Source: Paragorgia papillata
Taxonomy: Eukaryota > Cnidaria > Anthozoa > Scleralcyonacea > Coralliidae
NCBI GenBank assembly: GCA_035771165.1
Contig: JAWNZC010000419.1
Span: forward strand, 4,371,001 to 4,435,000
Direction: 5' to 3'
Length of the DNA stretch: 64,000 nucleotides
Made by a program: the position numbers and the translations under genes. Shown here in pieces: positions 1-11,240 of this stretch. The notes under the pieces were generated by a model. That model was given only the letters and a program-made list of their open reading frames with translations, made no database searches and was not told the DNA's origin. The first letter of the stretch is position 1. Each line of letters opens with the position of its first letter.

Positions 1-3000
1 TCGTACGCTTGCTATTAGTATCCCAGACACTCGTAGGTTTGCTATTAGTATCCCAGACACTCGTAGGTTTGCTATTAGTATCCCAGACACTCGTAGGTTT
101 GCTATTAGTATCCTAGAGACTCGTACGCTTGCTATTAGTATCCCAGACACTCGTACGCTTGTTATTGGTATCCCAGACACTCTTAGGTTTGCTATTAGTA
201 TCCTAGACACTCGTACGCTTGCTATTAGTGTCCCAGACACTCGTACGCTTGCTATTAGTGTCCCAGATACTCGTACGCTTGCTTTTAGTGTCCCAGATAC
301 TCGTACGCTTGCTATTAGTGTCCCAGACACGCGTACGCTTGCTATTAGTGTCCCAGACACTTCTCGCATGCTATTAGTGTCGCAGACGCTCGTACGCTTG
401 CTATTAGTATCCCAGACACTCGTACGCTTGTTATTGGTATCCCAGACACTCTTAGGTTTGCTATTAGTATCCTAGACACTCGTGCGCTTGCTATTAGTAT
501 CCCAGATACTCGTACGCTTGCTTTTAGTGTCCCAGATACTCGTACGCTTGCTATTAGTGTCCCAGACACTCGTACGCTTGCTATTAGTGTCCCAGACACT
601 CGTACGCTTGCTATTAGTGTCCCAGACACTCATCGCATACTATTAGTGTCGCAGACGCTCGTACGCTTGCTATTAGTATCCCAGACACTCGTAGGTTTCC
701 TATTAGTATCCTAGAGACTCGTACGCTTGCTATTAGTATCCCAGACACTCGAGGTTTGCTATTAGTATCCCAGACACTCGTAGGTTTGCTATTAGTATCC
801 TAGACACTCGTACGCTTGCTATTAGTGTCCCAGGCACTCGTAGGTTTGCTATTAGTATCCTAGAGACTCGTACGCTTGCTATTAGTGTCCTAGACACTCG
901 TACGCTTGCTATTAGTATCCCAGACACTCGTAGGTTTGCTATTAGTATCCTAGACACTCGTACGCTTGCTATTAGTGTCCCAGACACTCGTACGCTTGCT
1001 ATTAGTGTCCCAGACACTCGTAGGTTTGCTATTAGTATCCTAGACACTCGTACGCTTGCTATTAGTGTCCCAGACACTCGTACGCTTGCTATTAGTGTCC
1101 CAGACACTCATCGCATACTATTAGTGTCGCAGACGCTCGTACGCTTGCTATTAGTATCCCAGACACTCGTAGGTTTCCTATTAGTATCCTAGAGACTCGT
1201 ACGCTTGCTATTAGTATCCCAGACACTCGAGGTTTGCTATTAGTATCCCAGACACTCGTAGGTTTGCTATTAGTATCCTAGACACTCGTACGCTTGCTAT
1301 TAGTGTCCCAGGCACTCGTAGGTTTGCTATTAGTATCCTAGAGACTCGTACGCTTGCTATTAGTGTCCTAGACACTCGTACGCTTGCTATTAGTATCCCA
1401 GACACTCGTAGGTTTGCTATTAGTATCCTAGACACTCGTACGCTTGCTATTAGTGTCCCAGACACTCGTACGCTTGCTATTAGTGTCCCAGACACTCGTA
1501 GGTTTGCTATTAGTATCCTAGACACTCGTACGCTTGCTATTAGTGTCCCAGACACTCGTACGCTTGCTATTGGTGTCCCAGATACTCGTACGCTTGCTTT
1601 TAGTGTCCCAGATACTCATCGCATACTATTAGTGTCCCAGACACTCATCGCATGCTATTAGTGTGGCAGACGCTCGTACGCTTGCTATTAGTATCCCAGA
1701 CACTCGTAGGTTTGCTATTAGTATCCTAGAGACTCGTACGCTTGCTATTAGTGTTCCAGACACTCGTACGCTTGCTATTAGTGTCCCAGACACTCATCGC
1801 ATACTATTAGTGTCCCAGACACTCATCGCATGCTATTAGTGTCGCAGACGCTCGTACGCTTGCTATTAGTATCCCAGACACTCGTAGGTTTGCTATTAGT
1901 ATCCTAGAGACTCGTACGCTTGCTATTATTGTTCCAGACACTCGTACGCTTGCTATTAGTGTCACAGACACTCGTACGCTTGCTATTAGTGTCACAGACA
2001 CTCGTACGCTTGTTATTGGTATCCCAGACACTCGTAGGTTTGCTATTAATATCCTAGACACTCGTACGCTTGCTATTAGTATCCCAAATACTCGTACGCT
2101 TGCTATTAGTATCCCAGACACTCGTACGCTTGCTATTAGTGCCCCAGACACTCATGGCATACTATTATTGTCCCAGACACTCATCGCATGCTATTAGTGT
2201 CGCAGACGCTCGTACGCTTGCTATTAGTATCCCAGACACTCGTAGGTTTGCTATTAGTATCCTAAAGACTCGTACGCTTGCTATTAGTGTCCCAGACACT
2301 CGTAGGTTTGCTATTAGTATCCTAGAGACTCGTACGCTTGCTATTAGTGTCCCAGACACTCGTACGCTTGCTATTAGTATCCCAGACACTCGTAGGTTTG
2401 CTATTAGTATCCCAGACACTCGTAGGTTTGCTATTAGTATCCCAGACACTCGTAGGTTTGCTATTAGTATCCTAGACACTCGTACGCTTGCTATTAGTGT
2501 CCCAGACACTCGTACGCTTGCTATTAGTGTCCCAGACACTCGTACGTTTGCTATTAGTATCCTAGAGACTCGTACGCTTGCTATTAGTATCCCAGACACT
2601 CGTACGCTTGTTATTGGTATCCCAGACACTCTTAGGTTTGCTATTAGTATCCTAGACACTCGTACGCTTGCTATTAGTGTCCCAGACACTCCTACGCTTG
2701 CTATTATTGTCCCAGATACTCGTACGCTTGCTTTTAGTGTCCCAGATACTCGTACGCTTGCTATTAGTGTCCCAGACACTCGTACGCTTGCTATTAGTGT
2801 CCCAGACACTCCTCGCATGCTATTAGTGTCGCAGACGCTCGTACGCTTGCTATTAGTATCCCAGACACTCGTACGCTTGTTATTGGTATCCCAGACACTC
2901 TTAGGTTTGCTATTAGTATCCTAGACACTCGTGCGCTTGCTATTAGTATCCCAGATACTCGTACGCTTGCTTTTAGTGTCCCAGATACTCGTACGCTTGC

Positions 3001-4143
3001 TATTAGTGTCCCAGACACTCGTACGCTTGCTATTAGTGTCCCAGACACTCGTACGCTTGCTATTAGTGTCCCAGACACTCATCGCATACTATTAGTGCCC
3101 CAGACACTCATCGCATGCTATTAGTGTCGCAGACGCTCGTACGCTTGCTATTAGTATCCCAGACACTCGTAGGTTTGCTATTAGTATCCTAGAGACTCGT
3201 ACGCTTGCTATTAGTATCCCAGACACTCGAGGTTTGCTATTAGTATCCCAGACACTCGTTCGCTTGCTATTAGTGTCCCAGATACTCGTAGATTGCTAGT
3301 GTCCCAGGTACTCGTACGCTTGCTATTAGTGTCCCAGATACTCGTACGCTTGCTATTAGTATAGTAGACACTCGTACGCTTGCTAATTAGTGTCCCAGAT
3401 ACTCATACGCTTGCTATTAGTGTGCCAGATACTCGTACGCTTCCTATTAGTGTCCCAGATACTCGTACGCTTGCTATTAGTGTCCCAGACGCTCGTACGC
3501 TTGCTATTAGTGTCCCAGATACTCGTACGCTTGCTATTAGTGTCCCAGACACTCGTACGCTTGCTATTAGTGTCCCAGATACTCGTACGCTTGCTATTAG
3601 TGTCGCAGACACTCGTACGCTTGCTATTAGTGTCCCAGACACTCGTCGCATGCTATTAGTGTCCCAGACACTCGTACGCTTGCTATTAGTGTCCCAGACA
3701 CTCGTCGCATGCTATTAGTGTCGCAGACGCTCGTAACGCTTGCTATTACTATCCCAGACACCCGTAAGCATGCTATTACTATCCCGAACACTCCTACGCA
3801 CGCTATTAGTGTCGCAGACACTCCTACCCTTGCTATTAGTATCCCAGACACTCGTTGGCTTGCCATTACTATCGCGGAAAGTCGAACGCTTGCTATTAGT
3901 GTCCCAGACACTCGTAGGTTTGCCATTAGTATCGTAGACATTCGTTCGCTTGCTATTAGTGTCCCAGATACTCGTACGCTTGCTATTAGTGTCCCAGATA
4001 CTCGTACGCTTGCTATTAGTGTCCCAGACACTCGTACGCTTGCTATTAGTGTCCCAGATACTCGTACGCTTGCTATTAGTGTCCCAGATACTCGTACGCT
4101 TGCTATTAGTATTCCAGATACTCGTACTCTTGCTATTACTGTC
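1..4143. repeat. 30-bp minisatellite, family A, block 1
   Basis: This is a head-to-tail array of a 30-bp unit running in from the left edge. Each unit carries CGTACG or its variant CGTAGG, then GCTATTAGT, then GTGTCCCAGACAC, which is a 5-bp inverted repeat around CCA. Common variants swap GTGTC for GTATC, CCCAGA for CCTAGA, and CGTACGCTT for CGTAGGTTT. Because 30 is a multiple of three, several frames stay open on both strands; the minus strand reads as a 10-residue period SGTLIASVRV. No start context, splice signal or unique flanking protein supports translation, so I treat it as non-coding satellite. Longer-period copies are visible, for example 345-629 against 2794-3078. Confidence 0.97.
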
Positions 4144-4439
4144 CCGAGTGTTGACAGCTACGCGAACATGCTGCTGAATTAGAAAGACAGGCGAGCATTG
4201 TCACATAGATAAGCAAAGCGCAAAGTCAATCGGAACGTTCTTGTCGCACCCACCATCCCACCCCTATTTTAACAACCCCCGTCCATCAATCCTATAAAAA
4301 CTGATGTTTGAAGGGTACAGGTAACCCCGGCTGGTGATAGGATCAGGATAAACAGGATCAATTACCCTGATCCTACTCCAAACATCATCGAGCGGAGTAA
4401 GCATGAACCAGTTGGTACGCCGGTAACCCAACCAAGGAA
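4144..4439. other. Unique 296-bp insert in the minisatellite, copy 1
   Basis: A non-repetitive segment interrupts the 30-bp array. It holds a TATA-like CCTATAAAAACT near 4288-4299, and an inverted pair AGGATCAGG / CCCTGATCCT around 4339-4375. A second copy at 6370-6665 differs by only about one base that I noticed near 4280 (C against T), so the duplication is recent. No convincing reading frame crosses it. It may be a fragment of the sequence into which the array expanded, or a captured promoter-like piece; function unknown. Confidence 0.85.
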
Positions 4440-6369
4440 CTCGTACGCTTGCTATTAGTGTCCCAGACACTCGTAGGTTTGCTATTAGTATCGTAGACAC
4501 TCGTTCGCTTGCTATTAGTGTCCCAGATACTCGTACGCTTGCTATTGGTGTCCCAGATACTCGTACGCTTGCTATTAGTGTCTCAGACACTCGTAGGTTT
4601 GCTATTAGTATCGTAGACACTCGTTCGCTTGCTATTAGTGTCCCAGATACCCGTACGCTTGCTATTAGTGTCCCAGATACTCGTACGCTTGCTATTAGTG
4701 TCCCAGATACTCGTACGCTTACTATTAGTGTTCCAGATACTCGTACGCTTGCTAATTAGTGTCCCAGATACTCGTACGCTTGCTATTAGTGTGCCAGATA
4801 CTCGTACGCTTCCTATTAGTGTCCAGATACTCGTACGCTTGCTATTCGTGTCCCAGACACTCGTACGCTTGCTATTAGTGTCCCAGATACTCGTACACTT
4901 GCTATTAGTGTCCCAGATACTCGTGCGCTTGCTATTAGTGTCCCAGATACTCGACGCTTGCTATTAGTGTCCCAGACACTCGTACGCTTGCTATTAGTGT
5001 CCCAGATACTCGTACGCTTGCTATTAGTGTCGCAGACACTCGTACGCTTGCTATTAGTGTCCCAGACACTCGTCGCATGCTATTAGTGTCGCAGACGCTC
5101 GTAACGCTTGCTATTACTATCCCAGACACCCGTAAGCATGCTATTACTATCTCGAACACTCGTACGCACGCTATTAGTGTCGCAGACACTTCTACGATTG
5201 CTACTAGTATCCCAGACACTCGTAAGTTTGCTATTAGTATCCTAGACACTCGTACGCTTGCTATTAGTATCCCAGACACTCGTAGGTTTGCTATTAGTGT
5301 CGCAGACGCTCGTAACGCTTGCTATTACTATCCCAGACACCCGTAAGCATGCTATTACTATCTCGTACGCACGCTATTAGTGTCACAGACACTCCTACGA
5401 TTGCTACTATTATCCCAGACATCGTAGGTTTGCTATTAGTATCCTAGACACTCGTTCGCTTGCTATTAGTGTCCCAGATACTCGTAGATTGCTAGTGTCC
5501 CAGGTACTCGTACGCTTGCTATTAGTGTCCCAGATACTCGTACGCTTGCTATTAGTATAGTAGACACTCGTACGCTTGCTAATTAGTGTCCCAGATACTC
5601 ATACGCTTGCTATTAGTGTGCCAGATACTCGTACGCTTCCTATTAGTGTCCCAGATACTCGTACGCTTGCTATTAGTGTCCCAGACGCTCGTACGCTTGC
5701 TATTAGTGTCCCAGATACTCGTACGCTTGCTATTAGTGTCCCAGACACTCGTACGCTTGCTATTAGTGTCCCAGATACTCGTACGCTTGCTATTAGTGTC
5801 GCAGACACTCGTACGCTTGCTATTAGTGTCCCAGACACTCGTCGCATGCTATTAGTGTCCCAGACACTCGTACGCTTGCTATTAGTGTCCCAGACACTCG
5901 TCGCATGCTATTAGTGTCGCAGACGCTCGTAACGCTTGCTATTACTATCGCAGACACCCGTAAGCATGCTATTACTATCCCGAACACTCCTACGCACGCT
6001 ATTAGTGTCGCAGACACTCCTACCCTTGCTATTAGTATCCCAGACACTCGTTGGCTTGCCATTACTATCGCGGAAAGTCGAACGCTTGCTATTAGTGTCC
6101 CAGACACTCGTAGGTTTGCCATTAGTATCGTAGACATTCGTTCGCTTGCTATTAGTGTCCCAGATACTCGTACGCTTGCTATTAGTGTCCCAGATACTCG
6201 TACGCTTGCTATTAGTGTCCCAGATACTCGTACGCTTGCTATTAGTGTCCCAGACACTCGTACGCTTGCTATTAGTGTCCCAGATACTCGTACGCTTGCT
6301 ATTAGTGTCCCAGATACTCGTACGCTTGCTATTAGTATCCCAGATACTCGTACTCTTGCTATTACTGTC
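4440..6369. repeat. 30-bp minisatellite, family A, block 2
   Basis: The 30-bp array continues between the two unique inserts. Roughly 5480-6369 repeats 3284-4143, including rare private variants such as a unit with TAGATTGCTAGTGTCCC, a CTAATTAG unit and the CGTAACGCTT unit. The offset is 2196 bp on the left and 2226 bp on the right, a difference of exactly one 30-bp unit. A shorter relic of the same pattern lies at 5077-5400. Confidence 0.96.
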
Positions 6370-6665
6370 CCGAGTGTTGACAGCTACGCGAACATGCTGC
6401 TGAATTAGAAAGACAGGCGAGCATTGTCACATAGATAAGCAAAGCGCAAAGTCAATCGGAACGTTCTTGTCGCACCCACCATCCCACCCCTATTTTAACA
6501 ACCCCTGTCCATCAATCCTATAAAAACTGATGTTTGAAGGGTACAGGTAACCCCGGCTGGTGATAGGATCAGGATAAACAGGATCAATTACCCTGATCCT
6601 ACTCCAAACATCATCGAGCGGAGTAAGCATGAACCAGTTGGTACGCCGGTAACCCAACCAAGGAA
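6370..6665. other. Unique 296-bp insert in the minisatellite, copy 2
   Basis: Near-identical second copy of the segment at 4144-4439, with the same TATA-like site and the same GATCAGG/CCTGATC inverted pair. It travels with its flanking array as part of the ~2.2 kb duplication, so it is not an independent insertion. Confidence 0.88.
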
Positions 6666-8157
6666 CTCGTACGCTTGCTATTAGTGTCCCAGACACTCGT
6701 AGGTTTGCTATTAGTATCGTAGACACTCGTTCGCTTGCTATTACTGTCCCAGATACTCGTACGCTTGCTATTGGTGTCCCAGATACTCGTACGCTTGCTA
6801 TTAGTGTCTCAGACACTCGTAGGTTTGCTATTAGTATCGTAGACACTCGTTCGCTTGCTATTAGTGTCCCAGATACCCGTACGCTTGCTATTAGTGTCCC
6901 AGATACTCGTACGCTTCCTATTAGTGTCCCAGATACTCGTACGCTTACTATTAGTGTTCCAGATACTCGTACGCTTGCTAATTAGTGTCCCAGATACTCG
7001 TACGCTTGCTATTAGTGTGCCAGATACTCGTACGCTTCCTATTAGTGTCCCAGATACTCGTACGCTTGCTATTCGTGTCCCAGACACTCGTACGCTTGCT
7101 ATTAGTGTCCCAGATACTCGTACACTTGCTATTAGTGTCCCAGATACTCGTGCGCTTGCTATTAGTGTCCCAGATACTCGACGCTTGCTATTAGTGTCCC
7201 AGACACTCGTACGCTTGCTATTAGTGTCCCAGATACTCGTACGCTTACTATTACTATCCCAGACACTCATACGCTTGCTATTAGTATCCCAGACACTCGT
7301 ACGCTTGCTATTAGTATCCCAGACACTCGTACGCTTGATATTACTATCCCAGACACTCGTAAGCTTGCTATTACTATCCCAGACACTCGTACGCTTGCTA
7401 TTACTATCCCAGACACTCGTAAGCTTGCTATTACTATCCCAGACACTCGTACGCTTGCTATTACTATCCCAGACACTCGTAAGCTTGCTATTAGTATCCC
7501 AGACACTCATACGCTTGCTATTAGTATCCCAGACACTCGTACACTTGTTATTAGTATCCCAGACACTCGTAAGCTTACTATTACTATCCCAGACACTCAT
7601 AAGCTTGCTATTACTATCCCAGACACTCGTACGCTTGCTATTAGTATCCCAGACACTCATACGCTTGCTATTACTATCCCAGACACTCATACGCTTGCTA
7701 TTACTATCCCAGACACTCGTACGCTTGCTATTAGTATCCTAGACACTCATACGCTTGCTATTAGTATCCCAGACACTCGTACGCTTGCTATTACTATCCC
7801 AGACACTCGTACGCTTGCTATTAGTATCCTAGACACTCATACGCTTGCTATTACTATCCCAGACACTCGTAAGCTTGCTATTACTATCCCAGACACTCGT
7901 AAGCTTGCTATTACTATCCCAGACACTCGTACGCTTGCTATTAGTATCCCAGACACTCATACGCTTGCTATTACTATCCCAGACACTCGTACGCTTGTTA
8001 TTAGTATCCCAGACACTCGTAAGCTTACTATTACTATCCCAGACACTAATACGCTTGCTATTACTATCCTAGACACTCATACGCTTGCTATTAGTATCCC
8101 AGACACTCGTACGCTTGCTATTAGTATCCTAGACACTCGTACGCTTGCTATTAGTAT
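6666..8157. repeat. 30-bp minisatellite, family A, block 3 with an ACTATCCC subfamily
   Basis: The 30-bp array continues. From about 7240 the units shift to a subfamily with TATTACTATCCCAGACAC and frequent CGTAAGCTT or CATACGCTT, and these are much more homogeneous than the units before 7200. Local homogenisation by unequal exchange is the simplest reading. Confidence 0.96.
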
Positions 8158-8265
8158 CGTGGTAAACTTTTTTTTTCTGTCCAACCATACGCTCCTACGG
8201 ATGCTATTAGTGACCCAGACACTCCTACGGACGCTATTAGTATCCCAGACGCTCATATACCCTTC
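8158..8265. other. Interruption of the minisatellite
   Basis: About 105 bp breaks the array. It starts with GTGGTAAAC and a T9 run, then enters degenerate 30-bp units with CTCCTACGGA that look intermediate between family A and family B. No gene. Confidence 0.7.
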
Positions 8266-9287
8266 CTATTAGTGTCCCAGATACTCGTACGCTTGCTATT
8301 AGTGTCCCAGACACTCGTACGCTTGCTATTAGTATCCCAGACACTCGTACGCTTGCTATTACTATCCCAGACACTCATACGCTTGCTATTACTATCCCAG
8401 ACACTCGTACGCTTGCTATTACTATCCCAGACACTCGTACGCTTGCTATTACTATCCCAGACACTCGTACGCTTGCTATTACTATCCCAGACACTCGTAC
8501 GCTTGCTATTACTATCCCAGACACTCATACGCTTGCTATTAGTATCCCAGACACTCGTACGCTTGCTATTAGTATCCTAGACACTCATACGCTTGCTATT
8601 AGTATCCCAGACACTCGTACGCTTGCTATTACTATCCCAGACACTCGTACGCTTGCTATTACTATCCCAGACACTCGTAAGCTTACTATTACTATCCCAG
8701 ACACTCGTACGCTTGCTATTAGTATCCCAGACACTCGTACGCTTGCTATTAGTGTCCCAGACACTCGTACGCTTGCTATTAGTGTCCCAGACACTCGTAC
8801 GCTTGCTATTAGTATCCCAGACACTCATACGCTTGCTATTAGTATCCCAGACACTCGTACGCTTGCTATTAGTGTCCCAGACACTCGTACGCTTGCTATT
8901 AGTGTCCCAGACACTCGTACGCTTGCTATTAATGTCCCAGAGGCTCGTACGCTTGCTATTACTATCCCAGACACTCGTACGCTTGTTATTTATTAGTGTC
9001 CCAGACACTCATACGCTTTCTATTAATATCCCAGACACTCGTACGCTTGCTATTACTATCCCAGACACTCGTACGCTTGCTATTAGTATCCCAGACACTC
9101 ATACGCTTGCTATTAGTATCCCTGACACTCGTACGCTTGCTATTAGTATCCCAGACACTCGTACGCTTGCTATTAGTGTCCCAGACATTCCTAGGCACGT
9201 TATTAGTGTGTCCCATACACTCGTACGCTAGCTACTAGTATCCCAGACACTCGTACGCTTGCTATTAGTGTCCCAGACACTCATACG
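8266..9287. repeat. 30-bp minisatellite, family A, block 4
   Basis: The regular 30-bp array resumes, mostly the ACTATCCC and GTGTCCC subfamilies, with a TATTTATTAG length variant near 8987-8997. It ends in a transition to the diverged family B units. Confidence 0.95.
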
Positions 9288-9480
9288 GGCATTACAAGTG
9301 TTTTTGACACTCTTCCGCATGTTCTCAGTGTTCTGGACAGTCCTGCGCATGCTACAAGTGTTCGTGGCACTCCTACGCATGTTACAAGTGTTCTGGACAC
9401 TCCAACGCATGCTACTGGTGTTTGGGACACTCTTCCGCATGTTCTCAGTGTTCCAGGCACTCCTACCGTTGCTATGAGTG
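9288..9480. repeat. Diverged 30-bp minisatellite, family B, short block
   Basis: About six 30-bp units of the type GCTACAAGTGTTC with GACACTCCTACGCAT. They align with family A at the positions GCTA, AGTGT, GACACTC and TACGC, so both come from one ancestral unit. The block runs directly out of family A without a gap and ends at GAGTGGACTAAGTCTG. Confidence 0.88.
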
Positions 9481-9744
9481 GACTAAGTCTGTCCCACAAT
9501 AATTGCAGACGTCGTGCGTGTTGCTATAAGAGCAAGGCACTCCTATTGCTTAACAAGGAAAAACACGTGGTTGTGGCGGGTTTCAGTACGATCTACAACC
9601 CAGAGTATCTCTGAGTATTAACAACTGTTGATAGCTTAAGGGGGGAAACAAACCTGAAAGGGGGGTAGGGGGATAACAAACATTAGTGCCGCCCCCAGCA
9701 TGATTCGATGCGTTTAAGTAGAAGCTTTAAACATCAGTTAGCAT

Positions 9745-9970
9745 CTAAATCTTGGCAGCGCAGTGGTGAAGAACAGTGACTTACACTCGAGGTAGGTGTG
9801 GTTGGATGTGTGGAGTAATGGGGTCTTTTAGCTATGAATTTTTAGGGGAGTGACAAAATGGTTAGCTTAAATACTAGTTAAAAACTTTAGCTGGTATGAT
9901 AGTCGTGATGGCGCAGTGGTGAAGGAGAGCAACTTGCGCGCGAGGAAGGTGTGGTTCGAAGACACGGTTG
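9745..9970 (+). mobile_element. Tandem tRNA-like SINE heads, 2 units
   Basis: Two units each carry a polymerase III box A-like GGCGCAGTGGTGAAG. The second has TGGCGCAGTGG at 9909-9919 and a box B-like GGTTCGAAG at 9953-9961. The first unit (9755-9765) has a decayed box B, GGTTGGATG. A to B spacing is about 45 bp, as in tRNA genes, but I see no acceptor stem or credible anticodon arm. I infer a tRNA-derived SINE head or a satellite made from one. Confidence 0.6.
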
Positions 9971-10245
9971 GTCCAAGGAAGAGTGAGAGGCGAGAAGGTA
10001 GGGGAGGAAGAAGTCTTTTTATATGCACTATCTCTTTTATGCACCTGCTCAGCGTTGTTTTTAGGAACTTTATTTGAACAATCAAAGAGGATGTACAAAT
10101 ACTTTATATACAGACTCATTTTGCAGTAAAAGTTGACTCATTGAGATTAACAGTGTAGTCATGATAGTTAAAACTTAAGAGTATTTGTACATGGTAAAGA
10201 AGCATTAGAAGTATTGTTTGCAATAGCTGCTCGTCTAGATTAGTG

Positions 10246-10380
10246 TAGTCTTAAGAAAGACTGTTGGTGGTAGTGGTGGTGACTTACGTTTCGACAAACT
10301 TAATAGCAGTCATCTTCAAAGTCAAGTGAAATGTTTCTCACAGCTTCGACTATACTTGTGTGTCGTATGATACATTCATG
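10246..10380 (-). mobile_element. Penelope-like element 3' end fragment
   Basis: Matches the minus arm of the Penelope structure at 12370-12505, differing by a few bases. Read on the minus strand it has the CTTTGAAGATGACTGC stretch followed by GTCGAAACGTAAG. A hairpin followed by GAAACG is commonly seen near the 3' end of Penelope-like elements. The family B array begins right after it. Confidence 0.6.
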
Positions 10381-10382
10381 GA

Positions 10383-11240
10383 TATACCTATACGCTTGTT
10401 ATTAGTGTCCTGGACATTCGTAAGCTTGCTATTATTGTCCTGGACATTGCTACCCACGCTACAAGTACTGTTCCTGTCACTCCTACACATGCTACAAGTG
10501 TTTTGGACACTCCTAAGCAAGCTACAAGTGTTCCTGACACTCTTCCACATGTTATCAGTGTTCCCGACACTCCTAGGAATGCTACAACGGTTCCGGACAC
10601 TCTTACGGATGCTACAAGTGTTCCTGACACACCTACGGATGCTACAAGTGTTCCTGGCACTCCTAAGTAAACTACAAGTGTTCCTGACACTCTTCCACAT
10701 GTTATCAGTGTTCCCGACACTCCTAGGAATGCTACAACTGTTCCGGACGACACTCCTACGAATGCTACAATTGTTCCTGACACTCCTACGCATGTTAGAA
10801 GTGTTCCTGGCACTCCTACGCATGCTACAAGTGTTCCTGGCACTCCTGTGCATGCTAAAAATATTCCTGGCACTTCTACGCATGCTACAAGTATTTTGGA
10901 CACTCCTAAGCATGCTACAAGTGTTCCTGACACTCCTACGCATGCTACAAGTGTTCCTGACGCTCTTCCGCATGTTATCAGTGTTCCCGACACTCCTAGG
11001 AATGCTACAACTGTTCCGGACACTCCTACAGATGCTACAAGTGTTCCTGACACACCTACGCATGCTACAAGTGTTCCAGACACTCCTGCGCATGCTATTA
11101 GTGTTCCTGAAACTCTTCCGCATGTTCTCAGTGTTCCAGACCATGTTCTCAGTGTTCCGGACACTCCTAGGAATGCTACTAGCATTCCGGACACCCCTAT
11201 GGATACTATCAGTGTTCCAGACACTCCTACAGTCGCTGAG
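10383..11240. repeat. Diverged 30-bp minisatellite, family B, main block
   Basis: About 28 units of 30 bp, mostly GCTACAAGTGTTCC with GACACTCCTACGCATG. Longer-period structure is visible: the run CTTCCACATGTTATCAGTGT recurs near 10531 and 10691, with a related version near 10975. Both strands have long open frames (up to 355 codons) for the same reason as family A. The block is bracketed by the two copies of the cassette. Confidence 0.93.

Larger units (their letters stand above)
9481..10382. repeat. Duplicated cassette, copy 1
   Basis: This ~0.9 kb segment matches 11242-12505: both begin with GACTAAGTCTGTCCCACAAT and end with GTATGATACATTCATG. It contains two tRNA-like units and a short minus-strand Penelope 3' end. 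The second copy is longer because it has four tRNA-like units. Open frames here are short and unconvincing. Confidence 0.85.

Noticed and set aside
1..9287. Open frames of 65-295 codons with 10-residue periods, including starts in nearly every block
   Set aside because: The 30-bp period keeps frames open in both directions; there is no unique protein sequence and no splice or start signals.
1..9287. CRISPR array
   Set aside because: The repeats abut directly with no unique spacers, and the DNA is eukaryotic.
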